This document shows, in pieces, positions 24,465-31,239 of a stretch of DNA of 64,000 nucleotides. The notes below the pieces were generated by a model. It was not told where the DNA came from, made no database searches, and saw nothing but the letters and a program-made list of their open reading frames with translations. The translations under genes and the position numbers were made by a program. Numbering within the stretch: the stretch's first letter is position 1; each line of letters begins with the position of its first letter. The DNA comes from Hemicordylus capensis (lineage: Eukaryota > Chordata > Lepidosauria > Squamata > Cordylidae). The DNA lies in NCBI RefSeq assembly GCF_027244095.1, contig NC_069659.1:346138250-346202249 (forward strand). The letters run 5' to 3'.

Positions 24465-25482
24465 TCGCTGTCCAGGATGAGCTGCGGATGACATGACAAG
24501 TGATGTTCTGTCGCTTTCTCTTCTAGATCTGCCCAGCAGGAGGAAACTCCTGGGGACCCTCCTGGCCTTGTCAAGTCTGTCGATTCAATCCATTAGGGGT
24601 AGATTTTCGTTTAGAGCCGCCTGCAACAGAACAGCTCCAGAGGAGTGAGCGCAACAGCCCACCAATGATATCGGCCGACAACTTTCTATGCAGAAGTCTC
24701 TGCTCCACGAAAGCTTCTTCCCCTGTAAAATGGTTAGCGCCCCCCCCCACACACACACCGCCTTCCCTTCTTCAGGCGCTACAGGGCGCGTTGTTTTCCT
24801 CGCAACCGACTAACACCGCTGCCTCTTGCACTCACTCTTTCAGGGTAGAAAGAGAAATCGCGATTACACACACAGGCACAGGGGAGTCAAGCCCCTTCTT
24901 CCTCCGGGGTCGGCGCAACGAGCCCGCCGCAGCAGGAGCCCCAAGCAAACAGCAGTGCCCCCCGCCACCCAAGCCGAGTTCTGTTTCCAAGACCCAGTCA
25001 TCTCCCCACTCCCACGCGCACCCCACCCCAAGAAGAGACCCCCTACTCTACTAATGCTCAGTTGGGGGGGGGAGAAGGCCCCCACCCTGGCACACGCGCC
25101 CTGCCAGTCTCTCCCCCTCACCCACCCATCCTTCGGAGCCCTTTCTCTTCCCCCCGGTGGTCTGAGGGGGAGCAGGACGCGCTGCTGACAGGCAGCCCCT
25201 CTCCTCTCCTTCTCTCGCTAGACCTCTCTCTCTCTCGGGGATGGCGGCGGGTCCCCTCCTCAGGGACACACACGCAGCACGCCGCCAGACGGAGCGATAA
25301 GCCCGGGGAGGAGGAGGAGGCCCCCAATTGCCCCCACCTCGCCGCCACCTTCCCGGGTAGGCCCCGCGTTGCCAGGCGATGGCGGCGCTAGTTCGCCGTC
25401 CCACCCTTCCTCCCCTGCTCCTCGCCCGCCCGCCTCCTTCCCTCAGCGGCCTAGGCCTCGGAGCGGGCTGGGCTCTCACCAT
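7186..25482 (-). CDS. DCUN1D1: DCN1-like protein 1 (complete, 7 coding exons)
   Basis: DCUN1D1 (SCCRO) is a scaffold E3 for neddylation: it binds N-acetylated UBE2M (UBC12) and a cullin and helps transfer NEDD8 to the cullin, activating cullin-RING ligases. Exons at 25480-25482, 14753-14969, 12808-12976, 10023-10153, 8901-8983, 8218-8314 and 7186-7265 total 780 bp (259 residues plus stop), the human length. Exon 2 gives the UBA-like domain ([19 protein letters not shown]); exons 2-7 give the PONY/DCN1 domain, with [14 protein letters not shown] and the acidic [11 protein letters not shown] motif. All junctions are GT-AG and in phase. The start codon is the last codon of exon 1, and no frame-breaking change is present. 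The gene is transcribed from the CpG island at about 25.5 kb, in the same direction as MCCC1 upstream. Identification is very secure. Confidence 0.98.
7775..7912 (+). repeat. LINE 3' tail (L2/CR1-like)
   Basis: Contains TTGTGAGCCCTTTGGGGACA and a terminal AAAGTGGTATATAAATATG. This module recurs on both strands across the window (for example 14152, 18690, 27186, 30915, 61905). It lies in intron 6 of DCUN1D1. Confidence 0.65.
8218..8314 (-). CDS. DCUN1D1: DCUN1D1 exon 6
   Basis: Encodes [20 protein letters not shown] followed by [13 protein letters not shown]; acceptor CAAACAG, donor GTAATA. Part of the C-terminal lobe of the PONY domain that contacts the cullin. Confidence 0.97.
8379..8578 (+). 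repeat. tRNA-headed SINE in DCUN1D1 intron 5
   Basis: Head GTGGCAGCTCAGTGGCAGAG with B-box-like CAGGTTCGACCCCC, then the shared tail GGGCCAGATGGACC and ACTCAGTATAAGG. It lacks the 5S-like head of the copies at 248 and 1211. It lies 65 bp 5' (transcript sense) of exon 6 and antisense to the gene. Confidence 0.75.
8901..8983 (-). CDS. DCUN1D1: DCUN1D1 exon 5
   Basis: Encodes [20 protein letters not shown] then DLWNKFLL. The acceptor is GTTACAG ending at 8984. A second AG six bases into the exon would drop the two residues D-L; the upstream site keeps the family sequence and is chosen. Donor GTAAGC. Confidence 0.96.
9438..9882. repeat. Probable DNA-transposon remnant with inverted ends
   Basis: ATGGACTGGTTCACATGTAA at the left and TTAACTTGTGAACCAGGCCAAT at the right are imperfect reverse complements, about 24 bp each. 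The interior has further palindromic pieces (GAACTTGCACAAAAG and CTTGTGCAAGAAATTGCACAAG). No clear target duplication seen. Confidence 0.4.
10023..10153 (-). CDS. DCUN1D1: DCUN1D1 exon 4
   Basis: Encodes [20 protein letters not shown] then [20 protein letters not shown] and KGL. Acceptor TAAATACAG, donor GTATGT. The phase joins the GG of exon 3 to A here to give glycine. Confidence 0.97.
10209..11371 (-). mobile_element. L2-type LINE, 5'-truncated
   Basis: On the minus strand, in different frames, are reverse-transcriptase pieces: [20 protein letters not shown], the catalytic [61 protein letters not shown] and [18 protein letters not shown]. The 3' end is a tail like GAAAGGCGGGGTATAAATG followed by a TATG repeat. 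The order and motifs fit the L2/CR1 group. Several frame changes show it is inactive. It lies in intron 3 of DCUN1D1 in the sense orientation. Confidence 0.8.
11436..11626. repeat. Foldback MITE, about 190 bp
   Basis: Left arm GTGCAATGTTATGTGCTCGG pairs with right arm around CCACATGCATAACATTGCTC; the inner parts (AGAGTTGTG, CACAACTCTG) also pair. It resembles the foldback at 3449-3672 in its GCGCAGTTG-type core, so the two may belong to one family. In DCUN1D1 intron 3. Confidence 0.55.
12108..12457. repeat. Foldback element with nested internal palindromes
   Basis: Outer arms TGGCTTACATACTGCAAAGC and the segment ending GCGCACTATGTAAGCCA are reverse complements and continue through CTCTGCTGATGGAAGA. 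Inside, GGAGAAGCATCCTACAGTG occurs twice directly and once inverted (CTACAGGATGCTTCTCCCAT), giving several alternative hairpins. In intron 3, 350 bp 3' (transcript sense) of exon 3. Target duplication unclear. Confidence 0.6.
12808..12976 (-). CDS. DCUN1D1: DCUN1D1 exon 3
   Basis: Encodes [20 protein letters not shown] then [20 protein letters not shown] and [16 protein letters not shown]. The EF-hand-like start of the PONY domain. Mammals have FSKQEF where this copy has FLKMEF (from memory). Donor GTAAGT, acceptor CTCCAAG. Confidence 0.97.
13418..13500 (-). repeat. CR1-type LINE 3' tail fragment
   Basis: On the minus strand it reads GCCACTGTGTGAAACAGGAT, then CTAGATGGGCATTC and CAGCAGGGCTGTTCTGATG. 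This is the same 3' terminus as the plus-strand CR1 copies, here cut to about 80 bp. Confidence 0.75.
13540..13690 (+). repeat. MIR/CORE-SINE-like ancient SINE fragment
   Basis: The order is a tRNA-like start (GTGGCTAGCACAATG), CTCGGCCATGAACTCACTAGG, then CTGTCTCAGCCTTAGC, CTTCCCATCTGTAATATGGGG and ATACTAATACTGACC. The stretch ending in CATCTGTAATATGGGGATA matches the conserved 3' part of MIR-type SINEs. Highly diverged from the Sauria SINE copies here, so older. Confidence 0.5.
14152..14255 (+). repeat. LINE 3' tail (L2/CR1-like)
   Basis: Contains AGATTGTGAGCCCTTTGGGA and a terminal AAGGCGGTATCTAAATAC, the same module as at 7775-7912. Intron 2 of DCUN1D1. Confidence 0.65.
14753..14969 (-). 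CDS. DCUN1D1: DCUN1D1 exon 2
   Basis: Encodes [60 protein letters not shown] and [12 protein letters not shown]. This is the UBA-like domain plus the start of the PONY domain. Acceptor CTTTTCCAG, donor GTGAGT. It begins directly after the ATG supplied by exon 1. Confidence 0.98.
16080..16179. mobile_element. hAT-type foldback MITE
   Basis: Starts CAAGGATTCTCAAACTTGGG and ends CAAGTTTGAGAATCCCTG, nearly perfect inverted ends. Flanks CCTCAATT and CCTCAACA look like a decayed 8-bp duplication. Same family as copies at 21195, 46652 and 61155. Confidence 0.75.
16287..16500 (-). repeat. Sauria-type SINE, nearly full length
   Basis: On the minus strand: GCCAGCGTGGTGTAGTGGTT (tRNA-like head), a B-box region AGTTCAAATCCCCATTC, then GTGACTCTGGGCCAGTCACT, TAACCTACTTCACAGGGTTG and the 3' end TTGGAGGAAGAGCGGGATAT. 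This order is that of the Sauria SINE described from squamates. In intron 1 of DCUN1D1. Confidence 0.85.
16556..16810 (-). repeat. LINE 3' ORF fragment
   Basis: The minus strand codes [20 protein letters not shown] then RRRGF. This is the W-N-x-L-P-x-x-I motif near the C terminus of L2/CR1-type reverse transcriptases. Short and degraded. Confidence 0.5.
17874..18008 (+). repeat. SINE 3' part (5S/tRNA-SINE tail)
   Basis: GGTGGCATCTCCAGGTCAGG, GAGACTCCTGCCTGAAACCT, then GTGTAGACAATGCTGAGCTA and GTCTGATTCGGTATAAGGCA. The head is missing. DCUN1D1 intron 1. Confidence 0.7.
18690..18905 (-). repeat. LINE 3' end (L2/CR1-like)
   Basis: Minus-strand LINE 3' UTR module: CAAAGGGCCCACAGTATAAG, AGACATCAGCAACAGCCACT and TGCTGTGCTGGGGTTAAATG, as written on the plus strand. 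The same order is seen at 27186-27430 and 61905-62190. Confidence 0.6.
18988..19403. mobile_element. Tigger/pogo-type MITE resembling Tigger7/MER44
   Basis: Ends are CAGGTTGAGTATCCC and GAGCTACTCAACCTG, flanked by TA on both sides (18986-18987 and 19404-19405), as expected for Tc1/mariner. Near the left end it reads TGCTTGGGACCAGAAGTGTT and GAGATATCTTGGGCATGGGA, which I recall from the eutherian Tigger7/MER44 consensus. No transposase frame. In intron 1 of DCUN1D1. Confidence 0.75.
19406..21185. other. DCUN1D1 intron 1 sequence, nothing recognised
   Basis: AT-rich intron sequence without an assignable repeat, RNA gene or exon. Confidence 0.5.
21195..21330. mobile_element. hAT-type foldback MITE
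   Basis: Starts CAGGGATTCTCAAACTTGGG and ends CAAGTTTGAGAATCACTG. The two halves are reverse complements almost throughout, around ACTTCAACTCCCATAATCCC. Flanking 8 bp GCCTACGC and GCCTACGT differ at one base. Confidence 0.85.
21785..22262 (+). mobile_element. L2-type LINE 3' end
   Basis: Codes [20 protein letters not shown] then RAHLAPYV, the conserved C terminus of L2/CR1-group reverse transcriptases. A 3' UTR follows and ends in GGGGCAGCTAACAATATT and an ATT repeat. 5'-truncated; antisense to DCUN1D1 in intron 1. Confidence 0.75.
22280..23680. other. DCUN1D1 intron 1 sequence, nothing recognised
   Basis: No exon, RNA gene or confident repeat seen. Local low-complexity only (for example GTTGTTGTTG near 22416 and duplicated TTCTGGCTATGCTACTT near 23290). 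Confidence 0.5.
23682..24178. mobile_element. hAT-type MITE carrying a LINE tail
   Basis: Ends CAGTGTTCCCTGTA and TACAGGGAACACTG, flanked by perfect 8-bp duplications GTTGGCAT (23674-23681 and 24179-24186). The core has the pair ACTACAACTCCCAAAATCCC and TGGGAGTTGTAGT. A LINE tail (CACCCTTCCAAAAATGGCTC) occupies about 23712-23855 and was inserted after the MITE or mobilised with it. Confidence 0.85.
24302..24459. repeat. Compound microsatellite (GT)n(GA)n
   Basis: About 44 bp of GT, then alternating GA and GTGTGTGTGAGTGTGTGA blocks, the GA/GTGTGA module repeating about three times. It lies about 1 kb from the DCUN1D1 start codon, at the edge of the CpG island. Confidence 0.95.
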
Positions 25483-25950
25483 GGTGGGGGCTGCGCGCGG
25501 CGGCGGGTCTCTCTCTCCCCTCCCGAGCCGGCTCAGGCGGACACTGAGGAGGAGGAGAGATGGTGGTGGTGGTGGCGGCAGCAGCAGCAGCAGCGGCGGC
25601 TGCTCCCGGGGCTCCTCCTCGCGGGCCCTGCCTTCCGCCGCCGCCGACCCGCTCATGCGCACTGCGGCGGGGCCGCCCCGGGCCGGGGCCGCGGTGCGGG
25701 AGACCAAGAGTGGGGCTGGCCGGCCGGAGAGCCGCCAGGCGGGCCCTGCCCTACAGAGGGCTGCCCGGGAGCTTCCACTCGGGGGGCGAGGGAGGGGAGG
25801 AGGGGGTGGGGCGGTGGCCCGCGTGAAGCGGCCAGCGGCGCTGTTGGCCCTGGCGCTCACTCAGGACAGGCAGGCTGGCCGGCCTTCCTCGCCGTCCCTC
25901 CAGCGGGACGCCCCTGTGAGGGAGCCCGGTCTGAAGAGGTAAAATCCTGA
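24780..25950 (-). promoter_or_regulatory. DCUN1D1: CpG-island promoter of DCUN1D1
   Basis: The stretch is very rich in G, C and CpG compared with the AT-rich flanks and has no obvious TATA box, as for a housekeeping CpG-island promoter. It surrounds exon 1, whose ATG is at 25480-25482 in a good context (GCCCCCACCATG). The 5' UTR extends right from 25483; the start site cannot be fixed from sequence. Long proline- and arginine-rich open frames here on both strands come from base composition. A divergent transcript is possible but not shown. Confidence 0.8.
25480..25482 (-). CDS. DCUN1D1: DCUN1D1 exon 1 coding part (ATG only)
   Basis: The minus strand reads CCACCATG|GTGAGAGCC, so the initiator methionine is the last codon before the donor. 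Joining it to exon 2 gives [11 protein letters not shown], the family N terminus. Confidence 0.93.
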
Positions 25951-26059
25951 CACACACTCACATAGCCCGTCATTGGGAGCAACAAGGACAAGAAAGACAG
26001 AGAGAGAGGCCCCGCCCGGCCAGTGCTCGAGTTCTCAGGGTCACTCCTAGAAAAGGGGG

Positions 26060-26470
26060 GGGGGCGGTGCCTTCCTGTGAGGGGGTCACACTTCTTGCCC
26101 CACACCTGGAGGAGTGCAGAGGGAGAGGTCTGAACCGTGGAAGGAGGAGAGGGCAGGGAGTCCATCCTGGGGGGCTGATCGGCTTGTCTCTCACTCACAT
26201 AGTATACACCGCCCCAGTTCTCCCTTAAAGGTGTGGGCAAATCCCTGTTGGAGGCCATGGAAGTCACGCCTCCCTTGGATGCAGGAAATCCTTGTGGGGT
26301 GGGAGCCGGGGGGGGGGTATGTTTGCCCACTTGGATTGGAGATTATCCCCCCCTCGCCCCATATTTATGCCCAGGATCAAGCCATTCAAACGTTCCGATC
26401 GCCAGGATTGTTTTTAAGCGTCACCTGCGAGACTGATGCCAGACTCCAGGCCAATCCTGGAGGGTTGACA
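26060..26470. other. Flank of the CpG island, nothing recognised
   Basis: Intermediate GC content with G homopolymers; no exon or repeat assigned. Confidence 0.4.
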
Positions 26471-26474
26471 ACCC

Positions 26475-26700
26475 TGATTGATTGATTGATTGATTAAGTG
26501 CTGTCAAGTCAGTGTCAACTCTTAGCAACCACGTAGATAGTTTCTCTCCAGGATGATCTGTCTTCAACTTGGCCTTTAAGGTCTCTCAGTGGTGCATTCA
26601 TGGCTGTTGTAATCGAGTCCATCCACCTTGCTGCTGGTCACCCTCTTCTCTTTCCTTCAACTTTCCCCAGCATTATGGACTTCTCAAGGGAGCTGGGGTC
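26475..26700. repeat. Unclassified interspersed repeat with a TGAT run
   Basis: A (TGAT) run is followed by GTGCTGTCAAGTCAGTGTCA and AGGTCTCTCAGTGGTGCATT. The text looks like a known amniote interspersed repeat that I cannot name with confidence; a BovB/RTE relationship is possible. Confidence 0.35.
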
Positions 26701-27185
26701 TTTGCATAATGCGTCCTAGGAGCAGAAAATAAAACTAGAATTAAAGTGAGGAGTACTTCTTGCTTTGGTTCTAGTTTTATTTTATATTCACCTGGAATAC
26801 AGTCCTGAGCATTTGTTGAACTCTAAGAGTAGGTGACCAGCTAGTCTTCCTCCTCCCTCATGGGTGAAATCCTGACCACACACTTGGGAGCCAAATTAAA
26901 CACCGCTCTGAATCCCAGTAGGACCATTATTTCATGCCCATAAGGGGAGATTGGAGACGCTCTAGGGCAGGGAGGTGGAGGGTGGTCATTCCTCCTCCCC
27001 TCTTCTAGATTAGTTCTTCCAAGGTGAGGATCCTGACCCTGTTGGGAGCAGTGAGAAACACATTTTGGCTTTGATCAGATTATTCACGGAGTGAGGGAGA
27101 ATACCCCTGTATTTTTGAGGGGAAAGGGTCCCTCTTGAAATTGGGAAGCTCCCCTATACACACCACTTTGGAGTGGCAGAAATGG

Positions 27186-27430
27186 GGCCTTATTTATTTA
27201 TTTATTTATTTATTTGATTGCTACATCGCCCTTCCAGAAATGGCTCAGGGCGGTTTTACACAGAGAAATAATAAATAAATCAGATGGATCCCTGTCCCCA
27301 AAGGGCTCAACAATCTAAAAAGAAACATAAGATAGACACCAGCAACAGTCACTGGAGGTACTGTGCTGGGGGTGGATAGGGCCAGTTACTCTCCCCATGC
27401 TAAATAAAGAGAATCACCATGGTAAAAGGT
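27186..27430 (-). repeat. LINE 3' end (L2/CR1-like)
   Basis: On the plus strand: (TTTA) run, CGCCCTTCCAGAAATGGCTC, CTGTCCCCAAAGGGCTCAAC, ACACCAGCAACAGTCACTGG and GGGCCAGTTACTCTCCCCAT. Same order as at 18690 and 61905. Confidence 0.65.
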
Positions 27431-27448
27431 GCCTCTTTGCCAAGTTTG

Positions 27449-27505
27449 AATGAATGAATGAATGAATGAATGAATAAATAAATAAATAAGTAAGTAAGTA
27501 AGTTA
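27449..27505. repeat. Tetranucleotide repeat (AATG/AATA/AGTA)
   Basis: AATG repeated about six times, grading into AATA and then AGTA units. Confidence 0.9.
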
Positions 27506-27589
27506 GCAGGGGAAACATCAGAAACCTTAAACATCAGAAATCCATATGGACTTGCTCTTATGCTGGGGTATTTGTGCCTCAAATCCCAC

Positions 27590-27755
27590 AAAGGAAGCCG
27601 TGAGGCTTGGTGTGTGACCTTGGGTTATGCACATATGCCACCTAACCTACCCCAAAGGATTGTTGTGAAGCTAAAATGGGATGACCTCATGTAGCTTTTG
27701 TCTTTGGAGGAAAGGCAGAATACAAGTGTAGCAGTAATCCCATTAATAGGCTTCT
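27590..27755 (+). repeat. Sauria-type SINE, diverged 3' part
   Basis: GTGTGTGACCTTGGGTTATG, CACCTAACCTACCCCAAAGG, ATTGTTGTGAAGCTAAAATG and a 3' part TTGGAGGAAAGGCAGAATAC follow the order of the Sauria SINE body. Confidence 0.6.
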
Positions 27756-27759
27756 GGTT

Positions 27760-29960
27760 TGGGAGTATCATGTTGATAGAGTGAGATTCTAATCCTAGTT
27801 GTACTATACAGAGGAATACACCCATGTGGTAGATATTGTATGGAGAGTGTCTCTCCTGCTCTTTCAAGTTTCCCTTTTGATGGGTTGAAATTCCACCATC
27901 CTTGGAGATACTGATATCGATAGAAACATGAGGGGAATTTCTCTTCTGTTCACACTATCTAAATTGGCCTGGCAGTGAAACAAAAGAGCACCAGAGCAAG
28001 AGAAAGGGTCTTGCCTGCATCTGTGTGTCTCCTCTTTCCTCAAGACCTTTCAGGCAATGCAGATGAAAATGTCCATATAGGTACCTCTGTATCTCTCACA
28101 CATTCCACTCCTCCAAGCCCTTGGTAGTAGCTTGTGTGGGACCTTCCATCCTTTCTGAAATGGATTTTGAAAAGGGAAAAAATAAACTCTGAAGGCACCA
28201 TGCAGCCCAATCCTATGCAGAGTAAGACCTTCCCCCCCATTCCCCAGCCTTTTTATTTTAGTGGGCTGAGACATGCTGATCTACATCCCATCCCATCGAG
28301 TGTTTAATGATTCATCCCTTCAGCTTGCTTGTGACACAATGCGGACTGGGTTGTGCCAGTTACTGGGGCATGGGGAAGTGGAAGGATCTTGGCTTGGATT
28401 ATTTTGCTTCCTGGTAGTTCTATGATTCATTGAAAAATAACTTTCAGATCCAGTAGAGTGAAGCCTATTATGTAGTCAGAACTTACTCAGGTTAATTTTC
28501 CTTCTTGCAAGTTCTGTGCATGGCGATATATTTAATCGCTAAAGCACTCTTCAGCATTTGGTTTTTAAGAATATTATAATTTCCCCTTGACTACCAGGAA
28601 CGGCACCTCAGAAACATTGGGATGGCACCTTCCCCTGGAATAGTATGCAGGATCAATTGCAGAATTAGCCTCTGCAGAGGGAGGCTAGCCAAGGATGAAG
28701 GATTTTTCCCTGTGAGGAGGGGGAGAATTAACAGTGCTGCTAGCAGCAGTCAAGGGACGGCATGTTGCCAAGCTTTGTTCTCTCGACAAAGGACCCTAAG
28801 GGCTTGACCCACAGACCCCAGCTGCAGTGGAGCTGAGCAGCCTGGGCAGGGTTGTTCCCAGGCACAGCAAAGCTCAGCAGGCATGTTGGCCCCACAAATG
28901 TGCTGATGCAGCAGGACAACAGCAGTGCTTGGTACACACATCTCAACTCCCTCCCTTCTATATAGGGCAGGCAGAGGACAGAGCTGCTAGACTGTCTTGC
29001 CTCCTACAGCTTTTCTAGGCCACACCCACTAGAATGGCAGCAGCATTATTGAAGGCAGAGAGCAATGCTTCACTGGAGAATGGCCACAAAATGCCACTAT
29101 TGCCATGGGAGTTTTTGGCACCAAAAGCAGGCATGTTGAAGGGCAAAGGGATGAGTGAAAAGAACTATTGGAGGACTGGGCCATCAAGTTGGCTTTTGGG
29201 GCCTTCTAGGACATCCACATTCTCATCAGGACTCACAGCAAACATCTAGTCTGTAAAAGGGGTAGTTTTATTGAATCCTCCTGTAGGGCACCATTTCCCT
29301 CGCATGGAATTTGAATTGGGTTCTCATGGCCTTCATAGGACTAGTTTTGAACTCTCAAGGTCATGTTTCTGGTTGCAACCGCCTTGGCTAGACAGGTGTC
29401 AGCTAGGAACTCTCTCACTGGATCCTCAGCATTTTTCACAAGGATAGGTTGGTGCCTATCCTAAAGTTCCATAGGTGGTCTCAGGATATATTAATTACCC
29501 TCTTTCTGTAGTTGGTTTTGCCTACTGTTGCAGAGGAAGTGCCCTCTGGGACTTTCAAAAAAGGAATTCACTGTAAGAAATTTGCTTTTCTTACCTGCAT
29601 CATCCTCACAACAAATCTGTGAGGTAAGCTAAACTGAGAAAACAGGACTTCCCCAAAGCAACATAGTATGTTTCTTAATTGACCAGGGATTTGAAGCACT
29701 ATCTCCAACATCTAAAGCCCAAACCAGTGATTCCTTTGTACTAGTGGTTTCCTTATTATTTATAGAAAATGCCATTTTAAGAAATATTTTTGTTTTCATC
29801 AGCTTGGAAATATAGAACACTAGTAGGTATCTGTTTTGCCTGAGCAGTCATTTTTCATTTATTAAACTATTAGGAAAAGTTCAAGAAATGAAATCCAGGA
29901 GGTCTCTAATATCGCAGGGGTATGGAAACTGAGATATTGGAATACTTGATCTAACTCAAA
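27760..29960. other. Intergenic sequence with nothing recognised
   Basis: Between the DCUN1D1 promoter and the 3' end of MCCC1. A stretch near 29600 (CACAACAAATCTGTGAGGTA) may be an old SINE remnant. No exon found. Confidence 0.45.
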
Positions 29961-29974
29961 CAAGTTGTTCTAGT

Positions 29975-30635
29975 AAGAACTAATCTGCCTACTTTCCTTT
30001 CACTATCCGTACAACTGGACCAAATTTGGTCCAAAGTGGTTAGGCAGTTCAGAAGTTAGCCCACGCACCTCAAACATTAATACGTCTACTCTACCGCCTT
30101 GAATTGGGGTGGATGACATCATCACAAACAATGCATTTGAGGTGTCCCTATGTGTCCCTGCACTTTTAGCCTACTTGTACCTCAAACATTTGTTCTTCTA
30201 CCATCTTGAATTGGAGTGGGTGATATAACAAACCACGCCGTTGAGGTGTCCCTGGGTGTCACTACAATTGTACCAAATTTGGTTCAAATCGTTCGCACGT
30301 CTGTCATCTTGAATTGGGGTGGATGACATAATCACAAACTATGTCATTAAGGCATTCCTATGTGTCCCTACAGTTGTAGCAAATTTGGTTCAAATGGGTT
30401 AGGCGGTTCACAAGTTAGCCCACTTGCGCCTCAAACATTTACGCATTAACCATCTTGAATCAAGGTGGATGACATGTCATCACAAACTATGCCACTGAGG
30501 TGTCCCTATGTGTCCCTACAACTGTACTCGATTTGGTTCATATTGGTCCGGGGGGATGGATGGACACATACACAGATAGACATACACACGGAATGCCAGG
30601 TGATCTCATGAGCCTACTGGAAAGTAGGTTAAAAA
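29975..30635 (+). repeat. Array of about four diverged tandem units
   Basis: GGGGTGGATGACATCATCAC-type motifs recur near 30109, 30215, 30318 and 30463, each followed by TGAGGTGTCCCTATGTGTCC-like sequence and, in most units, AATTTGGTTCAAAT. Spacing is about 105, 103 and 145 bp. The array starts GTTCTAGTAAGAACTAATCT and ends CTACTGGAAAGTAGGTTAA; CTACTTTCC and GGAAAGTAG at its two ends are inverted. A one-unit relative lies at 50434-50625, so this is a dispersed repeat with a variable internal array. Confidence 0.65.
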
Positions 30636-30914
30636 TTGGGTTAGGTTCCTTAGCTAAACCATCCAATCTTGTGGTGAGAATGGATGGAGCAGCCTGAGTG
30701 GGAAGAATGGCCTTTTAAACTTTAAACCTCTCCATGTGCCAGCGGAGGTGTAAAGTTTAAATAGCTACTCTCCCTGCTTCTCAGCTGACACGGAGATTTA
30801 AATAAATGGTGCAACAGGCAAGAGCAGATGGAGAAGCCTGTGTCTCACACAACACTTTAAATCTGCCTGCGCACCCGCTGAGAAGCAGGGAGAGTGGCTA
30901 TTTAAACTGTACAG

Positions 30915-31035
30915 TATACTACTACTATGAATATTTATATACCGCTCTTCAACCAAAGTTCTCAAAGCAGTTTACACAGAAAAATGATACATAAAATAAG
31001 AAGGTCCCCTGTCCCCAAAGGGCTCACTTAATTGG
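30915..31035 (-). repeat. LINE 3' tail (L2/CR1-like)
   Basis: On the plus strand: ATGAATATTTATATACCGCT, TCTCAAAGCAGTTTACACAG and CTGTCCCCAAAGGGCTCACT. Confidence 0.6.
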
Positions 31036-31239
31036 GGTGGTGGGGGTGGTAGAAAGCCATGAATTACCAAAACTTCACCCCACAATAACTAATTGTAATG
31101 CAGGGAGGTGGCTCGCCAATGAGCAGAATCACTATTTGAAGGCCATCTACATATGTCATAAGGTTCTTTATTAATGTGCTTGCAAAAGGGAAGTAAAACC
31201 AGAGTTCGAAATTTGTAAGATTTCAACTTCAAACAAGAT

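Noticed and set aside
24186-24574. Open frames made of SLSLSL and HTHTHT runs
   Set aside because: Translation of the GT/GA microsatellite.
25051-25950. Long proline-, arginine- and glycine-rich open frames on both strands near 25.0-25.95 kb
   Set aside because: They overlap each other and the CpG-island exon 1 of DCUN1D1, have no domain, and result from high GC content with few stop codons.
29975-30635. Repeat array considered as CRISPR-like or satellite
   Set aside because: Units are diverged, spacing varies, and a one-unit relative lies elsewhere; the host is a vertebrate.
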